Shown: in pieces, positions 18,245-26,572 of the stretch
How the letters are laid out: every line of letters begins with the position of its first letter
How positions within the stretch are numbered: position 1 is the first letter of the stretch
DNA from: Candidatus Kryptoniota bacterium
Lineage (GTDB): Bacteria; Bacteroidota; Ignavibacteria; Kryptoniales; JAKASW01
Assembly: GCA_024641705.1 (NCBI GenBank)
Contig: JAHECO010000007.1
Location: 80,917 to 144,916, forward strand
Length of the DNA: 64,000 nt
Reading direction: 5' to 3'
Translations under genes and position numbers: made by a program
The notes under the pieces: model-generated
The model's database searches: none
The model's input: the letters and a program-made list of their open reading frames with translations, nothing else
What the model was told of the DNA's origin: nothing

Positions 18245-19240
18245 ATGGAGCATCCTGAACTTACCGGAATTTTCCGGGAGTTGGTCGATGCAAACAAAAA
18301 GTTCGTTCTGACGACGCACGTTAACCCCGACGGAGACGGGCTCGGATCGGAGCTCGCCCTAAACAGGTTTCTGAACAAACTGGGGAAACAGTCGGTTATC
18401 CTCAATCACAGCGAGACCCCCTCCAATCACACATTCCTTGATTACGATAATGAGATAAGGACGTTCGACCCCGGCAAGGATGCCGGCCTTATCCTCGAAG
18501 CGGATGTGCTGATCGCGCTCGACATGAATAATCCCGGCCGACTGAGGAGCCTTGAGAAATATTTTCTCGAGAGTCGTGCGAAGAAAGTGATCATAGATCA
18601 TCATCTCGAGGCGGACGATTTTGTCGATTATCAACTGATCGACCTCGATTCGCCGGCAACCGCCGAAATCGTCTACAGGTGCATCCTGGCTTACGGCCCG
18701 CACTTGCTTGACAAAAGGATTGCAGAGGGGCTCTACACGGGGATCATGACGGACACCGGCTCGTTCCGTTTTCCGCGGACAGACGGGGAGGTCCATCGCA
18801 TCACCGGGCATCTCCTCGACCTCGGTGTCGATCCGTTTTATATTTACCACAACATCTACGAGGAAAACTCTCTCGGCAGGACCAGGCTCCTTGGCGAGAT
18901 GCTTTCGAACGTCGGTCTGGCATACGACGGTCGCGTCTCGCATGCCGTCATCACGCTGGAGCAGCTCAAGAGGAACGATGTCGTGCCGGATGATGTCGAC
19001 AACTTCATAAATCAAGCGGGCGCGATTGCGGGCGTGGTAGTCACGCTCTTCTTTCTGGAGCTGGAGGATGGCGTCAAGATAAGCTTCCGGTCCAAGGGCG
19101 ATATCCCTGTAAATGAGCTCGCCAAATTGTACGGAGGAGGGGGACATAAGAACGCCTCCGGCGCGAGACTGACAGGCGTGAAGCTTGATGAGACTGTCCG
19201 AAAGGTGCTTGCCGAGACCGGTAGGATTTTGCCGAAATAA
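18245..19240 (+). CDS. nrnA: DHH/DHHA1 phosphoesterase, NrnA-like
   Basis: Bifunctional oligoribonuclease/3',5'-bisphosphate (pAp) phosphatase family, 331 residues. The four metal motifs of the DHH domain are visible: TTHVNPDGDGLGSE (about 20-33), LDMNNPGR (about 93), DHHLEADDF (about 118) and DTGSFRFPRT (about 177). The DHHA1 domain ends with GGGGHKNASGARL (about 298). GGAGGAGG precedes ATG 18245. Roles in nanoRNA decay or pAp recycling are family knowledge. Confidence 0.92.
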   Translation: MEHPELTGIFRELVDANKKFVLTTHVNPDGDGLGSELALNRFLNKLGKQSVILNHSETPSNHTFLDYDNEIRTFDPGKDAGLILEADVLIALDMNNPGRLRSLEKYFLESRAKKVIIDHHLEADDFVDYQLIDLDSPATAEIVYRCILAYGPHLLDKRIAEGLYTGIMTDTGSFRFPRTDGEVHRITGHLLDLGVDPFYIYHNIYEENSLGRTRLLGEMLSNVGLAYDGRVSHAVITLEQLKRNDVVPDDVDNFINQAGAIAGVVVTLFFLELEDGVKISFRSKGDIPVNELAKLYGGGGHKNASGARLTGVKLDETVRKVLAETGRILPK

Positions 19241-19260
19241 TTCGATACAATGGAGGACAG

Positions 19261-20775
19261 ATGAAAGTCGATTTTGTACAGAAACGTTTCTCCGCTGTGA
19301 AAGCCGACGCTCTCGTGTTGGTTCTGACGAAGGAGGACGTTGGAGCGGGCAATAAGTCTGCCGGAAGGAGCAGGCTCATTTCGAGCTTCCCCGGCGATAC
19401 GTCGCAGCTGGAACGCGCTCTTGCCGGAAGCGGTTTCACCGGGGACAAGGACAAGCACATAACCGTATATTCGCTGGCGAAGTTCGGCGTCGCATTCCTC
19501 GTGGGTGCAGGAGACGAATCGGATCTGTCCAATGAAAGACTCAGAAGAGCCGCCGGCGTCGGCATCCGGGAGGCGCAGCTGGTCAAGGCGACCTCAGTCG
19601 TCGTCGCAACACTGGATTCGGTGCTCGATGAGACGAGCCACTACGAGGTCGTGCACTCTCTTCTCGAGGGGGCCATCCTTGGAGCGTACAAATTCGACAA
19701 GTACTTCACGTTGAACGGGAAAAATCCAAAGATCGCTTCCATCACGGCCGCGTTCGCTCCGGTCGAAGCTTCGATCGGGAAGAAGGCGGCGAAGGACGCT
19801 GAACTTATCGGGGAAGCGGTCTACCTGACGCGCGATCTTTGCAACGCTCCTGCGAACGAAGTCTACCCGGAAGCCCTTGCGGATGTGGCGGTAAAGATGG
19901 CCAGGAAATTTCACGTCCACGCGAGGATCCTCGACGAGAAGCAGATTCGCAAGTTGAAGATGGGAGGACTTCTGGCGGTTAATTCCGGAAGCGCAAGACC
20001 TCCCCGTTTCATTACGCTCGAGTATAAAGGCGACCCGCGCAGCAGGGACTGGTATGCCATCGTGGGAAAAGGAATAACCTTCGACAGCGGCGGCATCTCC
20101 CTGAAGCCGTCCACAGGAATGGGTGAGATGAAGATGGACATGTCCGGCGCGGCCGCGGTGATAGGTACTATCCAGGCTCTCGCGTCGCTGAAGATTCCCG
20201 TGAACGTGGTCGGAATAGCGCCTTCGACCGAGAATCTCCCGGGAGGGCGTGCATACAAGCCCGGCGACGTCGTAACCACGATGTCCGGAATAACTATAGA
20301 GGTGGACAACACCGACGCGGAGGGGAGGATCATTCTCTCCGATGCCCTCCATTACGCCAAGCGCTACAGACCGAAGGCGATAATCGACCTAGCCACTCTC
20401 ACCGGCGCATGCGTCGTCGCGCTGGGTCACCACGCCACCGGGATGTTCGGCACCAGCGAAGACACGATGGCGCAGCTGAAGGATGCCGGCGAAAAAACGT
20501 TCGAGCGCGTCTGGCAGATGCCCATTTACGAGGAATACGAGAAGCAGATTAAGAGCGACATAGCCGATGTGAAGAACGTCGGCGGACGATGGGGCGGCGC
20601 GATAACGGCGGCGCTCTTCCTTAAGAAATTCGTCGGCGACTACCCCTGGGTTCACCTCGACATAGCGGGAACGGCCATGCTCGAGGAGGAGACCGATTAT
20701 TCGCAGAAGGGCAGCTCCGGCGTTGGGGTAAGGCTCCTAACACAGTTTTTCAAGCACATCGCGTCACAGAGGTAG
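19261..20775 (+). CDS. pepA: Leucyl aminopeptidase (M17)
   Basis: Cytosolic dizinc aminopeptidase, 504 residues. The N-terminal M17_N domain spans about residues 1-155. The catalytic domain has the full set of metal-ligand motifs: GKGITFDSGGISLKPS (about 274), MKMDMSGAAAVIG and the M17 signature NTDAEGRIILSDALHYA (about 351-367). TGGAGG lies just upstream. It is separate from nrnA by 20 bases and may share its transcript. Confidence 0.96.
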   Translation: MKVDFVQKRFSAVKADALVLVLTKEDVGAGNKSAGRSRLISSFPGDTSQLERALAGSGFTGDKDKHITVYSLAKFGVAFLVGAGDESDLSNERLRRAAGVGIREAQLVKATSVVVATLDSVLDETSHYEVVHSLLEGAILGAYKFDKYFTLNGKNPKIASITAAFAPVEASIGKKAAKDAELIGEAVYLTRDLCNAPANEVYPEALADVAVKMARKFHVHARILDEKQIRKLKMGGLLAVNSGSARPPRFITLEYKGDPRSRDWYAIVGKGITFDSGGISLKPSTGMGEMKMDMSGAAAVIGTIQALASLKIPVNVVGIAPSTENLPGGRAYKPGDVVTTMSGITIEVDNTDAEGRIILSDALHYAKRYRPKAIIDLATLTGACVVALGHHATGMFGTSEDTMAQLKDAGEKTFERVWQMPIYEEYEKQIKSDIADVKNVGGRWGGAITAALFLKKFVGDYPWVHLDIAGTAMLEEETDYSQKGSSGVGVRLLTQFFKHIASQR

Positions 20776-20853
20776 ATTTTGAAATTCTTCATCCGGAAAC
20801 GGAAACCAATTCCCTCATCCGTCATCTAACCAACAGAACGAAAGGAAATCAAG

Positions 20854-21204
20854 ATGGCCAACATAAAAGATGCTACGACAGGAACTTTCGAGACCGAAGT
20901 CCTCAATTCGGCGGAGCCGGTACTTGTCGATTTTTGGGCCCCCTGGTGCGGTCCGTGCAGGATGGTTGCTCCGGTGGTCGAAGAGATCGCGAAAGAATAT
21001 GACGGCAAGGTGAAAGTATTGAAGCTGAACACCGACGAAAACATGGATATCGCTATCAAGTACAACATCCTCAGCATTCCGACGCTCGGATTCTTCAAGG
21101 GCGGTCAGATGGTGGACAGGATCATCGGCGCGGTTCCGAAAAAGGTTATCGTGGAAAAGATCGGGAAGGCTTTTGCCGAAGGGTCGGCTGCAAAACCAAA
21201 CTAA
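20854..21204 (+). CDS. trxA: Thioredoxin
   Basis: Cytosolic thioredoxin of 116 residues with the classical active site WAPWCGPC (Cys32, Cys35) and the cis-proline in [12 protein letters not shown]. Reduces protein disulfides, and could supply CcdA, ArsC and the neighbouring thiol proteins. AAAGGAAA precedes the ATG. It is the first gene of a ten-gene run of mostly thiol-redox proteins on the same strand with very short gaps. Confidence 0.95.
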   Translation: MANIKDATTGTFETEVLNSAEPVLVDFWAPWCGPCRMVAPVVEEIAKEYDGKVKVLKLNTDENMDIAIKYNILSIPTLGFFKGGQMVDRIIGAVPKKVIVEKIGKAFAEGSAAKPN

Positions 21205-21213
21205 GGAAGACAG

Positions 21214-21855
21214 ATGGCATTCATTCAGGAATCGGACAAGGCAGAGATCAAGGCGCAGATAGGCGAGCTCACGAATGAAGTGAAAATCTTACTCTTCACG
21301 CAGAGCGAAAATTGCCAGTATTGCGGCGAGGTTCAGACGATACTGGAGGAGTTCTCCGGGATAATCGAGAACGTCAGGCTCGAGAAATACGATATCGAGT
21401 CGGACGGAGAGCTCGCGAAGAAATACGACGTGAAGCGCACGCCAGCGATAGTCATCATGGGCGAGAAGGACCATGGGATACGTTACTACGGTCTCCCCGC
21501 CGGATACGAGTTCGTCGCTTTGATGAACGCCGTCAGGATGGTCGGCTCGGACAACCACGAGCTCGCCCCGGAGACGGTCGAAGCACTTTCGAAGCTGACG
21601 AAACCCGTTCACATACAGGTCTTCGTTACGCCTTCGTGTCCCTATTGCCCGAATGCCGTCACACTCTCCCACCAGTTCGCGCTGGCCAACGACCTCGTCA
21701 CTGCGGACGCAGTCGAAGCGACGGAGTTCCCTGAACTCGCGATGCAGTACAACGTCCGCGGCGTGCCGAGAATAGTTGTCAACGAAGATCACCACTTCGA
21801 GGGCGCTATGCCGGAACAGTGGTTCGTCGAAGAAGTCCTCAAGGCGGTCAACTGA
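21214..21855 (+). CDS. Double-thioredoxin-fold protein disulfide oxidoreductase (PDO-like)
   Basis: 213 residues with two thioredoxin folds in tandem, as in the thermophile PDO/NrdH-AhpF N-terminal group. Unit 1 has CQYC (Cys34, Cys37) and cis-Pro in KRTPAIVIMG. Unit 2 has CPYC (Cys142, Cys145) and GVPRIVVNEDH. It starts 9 bases after trxA. Such proteins accept electrons from a thioredoxin reductase-like flavoprotein, but none is seen in the window. Confidence 0.88.
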   Translation: MAFIQESDKAEIKAQIGELTNEVKILLFTQSENCQYCGEVQTILEEFSGIIENVRLEKYDIESDGELAKKYDVKRTPAIVIMGEKDHGIRYYGLPAGYEFVALMNAVRMVGSDNHELAPETVEALSKLTKPVHIQVFVTPSCPYCPNAVTLSHQFALANDLVTADAVEATEFPELAMQYNVRGVPRIVVNEDHHFEGAMPEQWFVEEVLKAVN

Positions 21856-21857
21856 TC

Positions 21858-22061
21858 TTGGACTTCGATCCCAACCACCCGCTGCGCAGCCAGAGGTGCA
21901 GGAGATGCGGCGCAGCGATGAGACCGCAAATGGGATGTTGCGGAAGCGTCTTTTATTTCAACTGCGATGACTGCGGCAATCTCATGGCACTGACCGACAA
22001 GATGGTTGCCGCGATGGTGGATAAATACGAAAAATTGAAAGCAGGAAATGCACAGACATAG
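21858..22061 (+). CDS. Small cysteine-rich (zinc-ribbon-like) protein
   Basis: About 67 residues; not assigned to a named family. RCRRCGAAM and then CCGSVFYFNCDDCG give two CxxC pairs plus an extra Cys, the look of a zinc ribbon. TTG 21858 directly follows the upstream stop; a GTG at 21819 inside that gene would give 80 residues, so the start is uncertain. The stop overlaps the start region of the methyltransferase by 14 bases, indicating translational coupling. Confidence 0.65.
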   Translation: MDFDPNHPLRSQRCRRCGAAMRPQMGCCGSVFYFNCDDCGNLMALTDKMVAAMVDKYEKLKAGNAQT

Positions 22062-22617
22062 ATTTGAAGCTAAACACCACAAGCGGCTCGACTCCGCCTA
22101 CAGACGAAGAATTCTTCCCCCCTCAACTACCCTCAAAAGGTTCGGCCTGAAGAGGGGGATGGTATTTGCAGACATAGGCTCCGGCTCCGGGTATTTTCTG
22201 ATTCCGGGAGCACGCATCGTCGGAAAGGATGCCGCAGCCTATGCCGTCGATGCATCCAGGGAGATGCTTGCGCTGCTCGCAGGAAAGAGGCCGCCCTCCA
22301 ACGTCGTATCGGTTCACACGAAGGACGGCTACAAGTTCAAGATAGAAAAGCGCTCGATCGATTTCGTGATTGCCAGCGCTATACTCCATGAAAACGAGCC
22401 GGTAAGGTTTCTGAAGGAGATCCGCAGGATAATGAAGCCGAACGCGAAGCTTCTCATAATCGACTGGAGAAAAGAATCCATGCGCTACGGCCCGCCGATG
22501 GAGGAAAGACTAACACAGCCCGAAGTGAAGACTTTCCTTGCGAAGAGCGGGTTGAAGACGGTCAAATCGGTCGTGTTGAATTCGCGCTACTATGCCGTCG
22601 TGGCAAAGAAGGGCTGA
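22048..22617 (+). CDS. Class I SAM-dependent methyltransferase
   Basis: 189-residue Rossmann methyltransferase. Motif I is MVFADIGSGSGYFLIPGA (about 35-52), the acidic residue after strand 2 is in AYAVDASREML, and motif IV/post-I is IDFVIASAILHE. No substrate domain is present. The position between a zinc ribbon and small membrane proteins in the redox cluster hints at a thiol or metalloid substrate, but that is only inference. Confidence 0.85.
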   Translation: MHRHRFEAKHHKRLDSAYRRRILPPSTTLKRFGLKRGMVFADIGSGSGYFLIPGARIVGKDAAAYAVDASREMLALLAGKRPPSNVVSVHTKDGYKFKIEKRSIDFVIASAILHENEPVRFLKEIRRIMKPNAKLLIIDWRKESMRYGPPMEERLTQPEVKTFLAKSGLKTVKSVVLNSRYYAVVAKKG

Positions 22618-22657
22618 GCGTAGTGTGGACGTTAGAAATCTTACATCGAAGAAAAAT

Positions 22658-22822
22658 ATGACGAAACTCCTCTTCGTGGCGGTCGGCGCGGCAGCTGGCT
22701 TTGCCTATTATCATTTTATCGGGTGCTCCACCGGGACATGCCCGATCTCGAGCAACCCCTACATCAGCACGATGTATGGCGGACTCATGGGTTTCACTCT
22801 CGGAATGGTTAAAGAGGATTGA
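22658..22822 (+). CDS. Small membrane protein, DUF6132-like
   Basis: 54 residues. An N-terminal hydrophobic helix is followed by GCSTGTCPISSNPYISTMYG and a second helix, the DUF6132 layout with Cys-x4-Cys. ATG 22658 is preferred over an upstream in-frame start that would read back into the methyltransferase. A related 58-residue ORF lies at 24272-24448. DUF6132 proteins are often found next to thioredoxins and rhodaneses; function is not established. Confidence 0.75.
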   Translation: MTKLLFVAVGAAAGFAYYHFIGCSTGTCPISSNPYISTMYGGLMGFTLGMVKED

Positions 22823-22824
22823 TC

Positions 22825-23214
22825 ATGTTGATAGTAGTTTACATCCTCCTCGGAATTTTCATTGCCTTCATGGGAATGCAGTACTTGATGGTTTTGCGGA
22901 GCAAGAGGAACAAGGGGAAGCGCGTCGGTCAGGTCGGCGGCAAGATCGGCAGGGCAATCGCCTCGGGCGGAAAAGCGATGGTTTATTTCTATTCGCCATC
23001 ATGCAGGGCCTGCAAATACCAGACGCCCGTCATCGACAGGCTGATCTCGGACGGCCACAAGATTCACAAGGTGGATATCTCTCGCGACATGGCGACGGCC
23101 AGGAAGTTCGGCGTAATGGCGACTCCGACAACGGTTGTCCTCAGCGGCGACGAGATCGTCGAATTCCTCGTCGGCGCGAAGACCGAAGAGAAGCTCCGTC
23201 AGTTCCTGAATTAG
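22825..23214 (+). CDS. Membrane-anchored thioredoxin-fold protein
   Basis: About 129 residues. An N-terminal TM helix (residues about 2-22) is followed by a basic linker and a thioredoxin domain with active site SCRACKYQ (Cys60, Cys63) and cis-Pro in MATPTTVVLSG. ATG 22825 has AGAGGA six bases upstream; an in-frame TTG at 22819 overlaps the previous stop. By the positive-inside rule the basic linker after the helix leaves the topology ambiguous. Confidence 0.82.
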   Translation: MLIVVYILLGIFIAFMGMQYLMVLRSKRNKGKRVGQVGGKIGRAIASGGKAMVYFYSPSCRACKYQTPVIDRLISDGHKIHKVDISRDMATARKFGVMATPTTVVLSGDEIVEFLVGAKTEEKLRQFLN

Positions 23215-23243
23215 AAATTACAAATTTGGAGAAGACCGAAGTA

Positions 23244-23627
23244 ATGAATCCGGCATATGTGACAGAGAGTAGCAGGGGATTCGATGACCTAGTTGATGAT
23301 GTCCAGAAGAAGGTTGCCGAGAACGGTTTCAAAGTCCTCTATGTCCACGACGTCCGGAAGACCCTGAACGACAAAGGGTTCACATTTCCGGGCTACAAGA
23401 TAATCGAGTTGTGCAACGCCAAGCTGGCGCACGCGGTCCTCCAGGCCGACAGGAATATCGGCCTGATGATGCCGTGTAAAATAAATGTCTACGAACGGGA
23501 TGGTAAGAGATATCTCGCCGGCATGCTGCCGACGCTGATCTCCGAGTTCTTCCCGAACGTCTCCCCGGGTGATGCGCCTGAAGAGGTGGAAAAAGTCATA
23601 AAGAAAATAATCGACGAGGTGAAGTGA
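23244..23627 (+). CDS. DUF302-domain protein
   Basis: 127 residues. The DUF302 core includes GFKVLYVHDVRKTLNDKG, YKIIELCNAKLAHAVLQ and IGLMMPCKINVYE. The two Cys in ELCN and MPCK are typical of the family. Structure-based work on the family suggests small-molecule or metal binding, but there is no firm function. The reading frame is open far upstream through the membrane thioredoxin gene; ATG 23244 marks the real domain start. TGGAG lies about 12 bases upstream. Confidence 0.85.
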   Translation: MNPAYVTESSRGFDDLVDDVQKKVAENGFKVLYVHDVRKTLNDKGFTFPGYKIIELCNAKLAHAVLQADRNIGLMMPCKINVYERDGKRYLAGMLPTLISEFFPNVSPGDAPEEVEKVIKKIIDEVK

Positions 23628-23628
23628 A

Positions 23629-24222
23629 ATGGCTCGCAAAGCAAAACAGAGAAGTTTCCTCGAGAAGAACATTCACTATATCGTTATCGTTGCCGTGGCT
23701 CTCATCGTCGGCGCGGTTTACCTGAACAAGCCCAAAGACAGTGGCACGGCTTCCTCACAGGAGGTGCCGGCCGAAAACGCCGTGATGGAGACTCCGGGCG
23801 ACGGTAAGCTTGCTCCCGATTTCGCGCTCACCTCCACCGACGGGAAGACGATCAGGCTTTCCGATTACAGGGGGAAGGTCGTCGTCCTCGATTTCTGGGC
23901 TACATGGTGTCCGCCGTGCAAAGCGGAAATTCCCGATTTCATCAGGCTGTATTCGCAGTACCAGAAGGACGGCTTCCAGATGCTCGGCATCTCTCTCGAT
24001 CAGGGCGGCCTCAGCGATGTGAAACCCTTCATGAAGGATTACGGCATAAATTATCCCATCATGCTGGGAGACAACCAGGTCGTAGCCGCGTACGGCGGGA
24101 TCCGCGGAATACCGACCACGTTCGTGATAGACAAGAAAGGATACGTCAGGGCGGCATTCGAAGGCTACAGGTCCGCGTCAGTATTCGAGAAGTTGATCCT
24201 GGAGCTCACGAAGGAACAGTGA
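23629..24222 (+). CDS. TlpA/ResA-family thiol-disulfide reductase
   Basis: Membrane-anchored extracytoplasmic thioredoxin-like protein, 197 residues. The TM anchor is about residues 15-34, then an AhpC/TSA-like domain starts APDFALTSTDGKTIRLSDY. The active site is WCPPC (Trp93, Cys94, Cys97) and the cis-Pro is in GIRGIPTTFVID. It likely receives electrons from a CcdA-type protein (one is at 14.5 kb). The gene begins one base after DUF302. Confidence 0.92.
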   Translation: MARKAKQRSFLEKNIHYIVIVAVALIVGAVYLNKPKDSGTASSQEVPAENAVMETPGDGKLAPDFALTSTDGKTIRLSDYRGKVVVLDFWATWCPPCKAEIPDFIRLYSQYQKDGFQMLGISLDQGGLSDVKPFMKDYGINYPIMLGDNQVVAAYGGIRGIPTTFVIDKKGYVRAAFEGYRSASVFEKLILELTKEQ

Positions 24223-24271
24223 CGGAAGTCGCGGTGACGGGAGGCATGGGATTCCACATGTACGTGAAGCT

Positions 24272-24448
24272 ATGAGCGCGTACCTTCTTGCAGCGATCGG
24301 AGGGATCGGCGGCGGAGTTGCGGGATATTTCATAGGGAGATTCTTCGAATCGAAAACCTTCGGTGCATGTCCGATCTTGTGCAATCCGAAAATCAGTACG
24401 GTTTTTTTCGCGGTGCTCGGAATTATGCTGGCCACCGGCGGAAAATAA
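24272..24448 (+). CDS. Small DUF6132-like membrane protein (second copy)
   Basis: 58 residues, two hydrophobic helices flanking FGACPILCNPKISTV. The CPI(L/S)xNPxIST core matches the 54-residue protein at 22658, so the two are diverged paralogues. Found by direct translation of the gap after the TlpA-like gene. Ribosome site weak (GTGAAG). Paralogy within one cluster supports both being real genes. Confidence 0.7.
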   Translation: MSAYLLAAIGGIGGGVAGYFIGRFFESKTFGACPILCNPKISTVFFAVLGIMLATGGK

Positions 24449-24467
24449 AAAGGAGTTGAAGTCTTAA

Positions 24468-24872
24468 ATGAAGATAGAGTTAAAGCAGGTCCAGGGAAAT
24501 ACGTATGTAGGGAAAGGACAATCAAACCACTGGGTGCCTGTCGACGCGTCGGTGAACGACGACGGCAGCGCGGCCGGAACCGGGCCGATGGAACTTGTCC
24601 TGATAGCGCTCGCCGGCTGCACGGCGATGGATGTTGAATCGGTCCTGAAGAAGAAGCGCGCCGACATGCGTAAGCTTGAACTCGAAGTTAACGGCGAGCG
24701 CGCCGCCGAACACCCGAAAGTCTTCACAAGTATTCACATCGTCTACATCATACACGGCAATGTCAAACAGACGGATGCGGAACACGCAGTTGCCCTGTCG
24801 CATGAGAAGTACTGCTCCGTTGCGGCGTCGCTGAAGGCGAAGATCACCTACGAGATAAAGATCGTGGATTAG
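24468..24872 (+). CDS. OsmC/Ohr-family peroxiredoxin-like protein
   Basis: 134 residues of the OsmC fold, which uses a Cys pair to reduce organic hydroperoxides. PMELVLIALAGCTAMDVESVL holds the first conserved Cys (about residue 57), and HEKYCSVAASLKAKITYEI the second (about residue 117). AAAGGAG precedes the start. It closes the thiol-redox run, whose members would supply reducing equivalents. Confidence 0.92.
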   Translation: MKIELKQVQGNTYVGKGQSNHWVPVDASVNDDGSAAGTGPMELVLIALAGCTAMDVESVLKKKRADMRKLELEVNGERAAEHPKVFTSIHIVYIIHGNVKQTDAEHAVALSHEKYCSVAASLKAKITYEIKIVD

Positions 24873-25041
24873 GTCGCCGATTCACCTGGTGGGTCACACG
24901 CAGGGGGGTGTGAGTTTCCCGCGCCCTGCCATTTCTTCTAATCACAAAGGATACAAGCTTGCGTCGGACAAATAGTCCGCTACGAGGCCTCTGTCCGGTC
25001 TTCCGTGGATCCTGGTTTCCGACGAGAGAAAGAAGCGGGTG

Positions 25042-25827
25042 CTATAATTTCAGTTTGAACTTCCCGTTCCACTCGATGCGCATCATTTCCAGGTACTGGT
25101 GGTGAGTGAGGTCGAAGTGTATCGGCGTCACTGAAACGTAGCCCGACTTCAGCGCTATCTGGTCGACATCCTCGTCGCGGTCGAGGATATGCATCTTTCC
25201 CGCCAGCCAGTAATAATCTTTGTTCTTCGGATCTTTTCTCTGGTAGAACTCGTCGTCCCAGCGTGACCGTCCCTGCCGCGTGTACTTGATCCCTTTGATC
25301 TTGTTCGCGGAAATCGCGGGGACATTGACGTTCAGTATGGTGTCTTCGGGAAGTCCGTACTGCAGGACAAACTTCGCGAAGGTAACGGCGACTTTCGCGG
25401 CTGTCTCGAAGTTCGGCTCCCGCGTGTATTCGAGCGAGACTGAAATAGACGGTATGCCGAGTATCGTGCCTTCGGTCGCGGCGCTTACAGTGCCGGAGTA
25501 GATCACGTTGACGGCCGTGTTGAGTCCGTCGTTGATGCCGGACATGACTAAGGCGGGCTTTTCCTTTAGAAGTGTTCTTATCCCGAGCTTAACGCAGTCA
25601 GCCGGTGTCCCGTCGACCGCGTAGCCGAAAAGTGTGCCGTTCCTGTGGAACTTGTAGGCGCGAAGGGGGGTCCTGACCGTTATGGCGTGCCCTATGGCGC
25701 TTTGCTGAATACTCGGTGCAACGACAGCGACTCGGGCGATTCTCTTGAGTGACTTGACCATCATGTGCAGTCCGGGGGCGTCAATGCCGTCGTCATTTGA
25801 GACAAGGATTAGGGGTTTCTTTTTCAT
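25042..25827 (-). CDS. surE: 5'/3'-nucleotidase SurE
   Basis: Metal-dependent survival-protein nucleotidase, 261 residues. The N-terminal ILVSNDDGIDAPGLHMM (about residues 7-23) supplies the Asp-Asp metal ligands, and MSGINDGLNTAVNVIYSGTV (about residues 95-114) is the second hallmark block. Transcribed opposite to its neighbours; the gap to the RRM gene holds both promoters. Confidence 0.95.
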   Translation of the reverse strand: MKKKPLILVSNDDGIDAPGLHMMVKSLKRIARVAVVAPSIQQSAIGHAITVRTPLRAYKFHRNGTLFGYAVDGTPADCVKLGIRTLLKEKPALVMSGINDGLNTAVNVIYSGTVSAATEGTILGIPSISVSLEYTREPNFETAAKVAVTFAKFVLQYGLPEDTILNVNVPAISANKIKGIKYTRQGRSRWDDEFYQRKDPKNKDYYWLAGKMHILDRDEDVDQIALKSGYVSVTPIHFDLTHHQYLEMMRIEWNGKFKLKL

Positions 25828-26158
25828 GCTTCAATTTAGCGAAAATGGGCTCAATTTTAATGAAAATTGTTAACCCCACCCGTAAAATTCTCCGCCAGGG
25901 TCGTAATGCCGGGGGAGGCGAAAAACATTTGTTAGTTGAACGGAAATTGTTTATCATTGGCGTAAGGATTGACGATGAGATCAGTCGAAATGCGCCCTTC
26001 GAGTGGTGCAAAGTTGCATGAGCGGATTCAACCCTCTTGAGTCCTATTCGCGCAGACCTCCACATGGCTGGTCATTCTCATAACTCTTCAGCCCCCATCA
26101 CTTCCAATCGGACGCATGGAAGAGTCAATTTATCATTTAACAACTTTTAGGAGTCAAG
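25828..26158. other. Divergent intergenic region surE / RRM gene
   Basis: No supported gene. AT-rich patches occur on both sides, including AATTTATCATTTAACAAC just before the RRM gene, whose ribosome site is TAGGAG. Presumed to hold two divergent promoters. Confidence 0.45.
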
Positions 26159-26488
26159 ATGAACATCTACATCGGCAACATCTCAAGAGACCTGAGTGAG
26201 GATGAGCTGCGCGAGGCTTTCGCCGGTTTCGGACAGGTTTCGAGCGTCAACATAATAAAGGACAAGTTCACGGGGGAATACCGGGGCTTTGCCTTTGTTG
26301 AGATGCCAGTCAAGGAGGAAGCGGAAGCTGCTATTTCGGCGTTGAACGGGAAGGAACTCAAAGGGAGAGCTCTCAACGTCAACGAAGCGCGTCCCCGTAC
26401 CGATGACCGGCGCGGCGGTGGAAGAGGCGGTCCGCGGCGAGGTGGTGACGGCGGCGGCTTCGGTGGTGGCGGGCGCCGAAGGTTCTAA
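26159..26488 (+). CDS. RRM-domain RNA-binding protein with Gly/Arg tail
   Basis: 109 residues: one RNA recognition motif (1-80) and a GGGRGG-type tail (about 84-109). RNP-2 is NIYIGNIS at the N-terminus, and RNP-1 is YRGFAFVEM (about residues 41-49). This is the small bacterial RRM type found in cyanobacteria and Bacteroidota, where several are cold-inducible. TAGGAG precedes the ATG. A 15-bp hairpin begins 8 bases after the stop. Confidence 0.93.
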   Translation: MNIYIGNISRDLSEDELREAFAGFGQVSSVNIIKDKFTGEYRGFAFVEMPVKEEAEAAISALNGKELKGRALNVNEARPRTDDRRGGGRGGPRRGGDGGGFGGGGRRRF

Positions 26489-26495
26489 GTTTCGA

Positions 26496-26529
26496 CGACA
26501 GGCAGTCCTGTCAGCAGGACTGCCTGTCG
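26496..26529 (+). repeat. 15-bp perfect hairpin after the RRM gene
   Basis: Arms CGACAGGCAGTCCTG / CAGGACTGCCTGTCG with a TCAG loop. No U-tract follows, so it may act as an mRNA 3' stabiliser or REP-like palindrome rather than an intrinsic terminator. The phnE remnant begins just downstream. Confidence 0.75.
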
Positions 26530-26572
26530 TATCTGTCTTCCGAGGTTTCACCCTTTCCGTATGCGCTTCACG

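Noticed and set aside
24873..25041. Terminator between osmC and surE
   Set aside because: TCACAC/GTGTGA and CGGAC/GTCCG stems are present but without T-runs; too weak to call.
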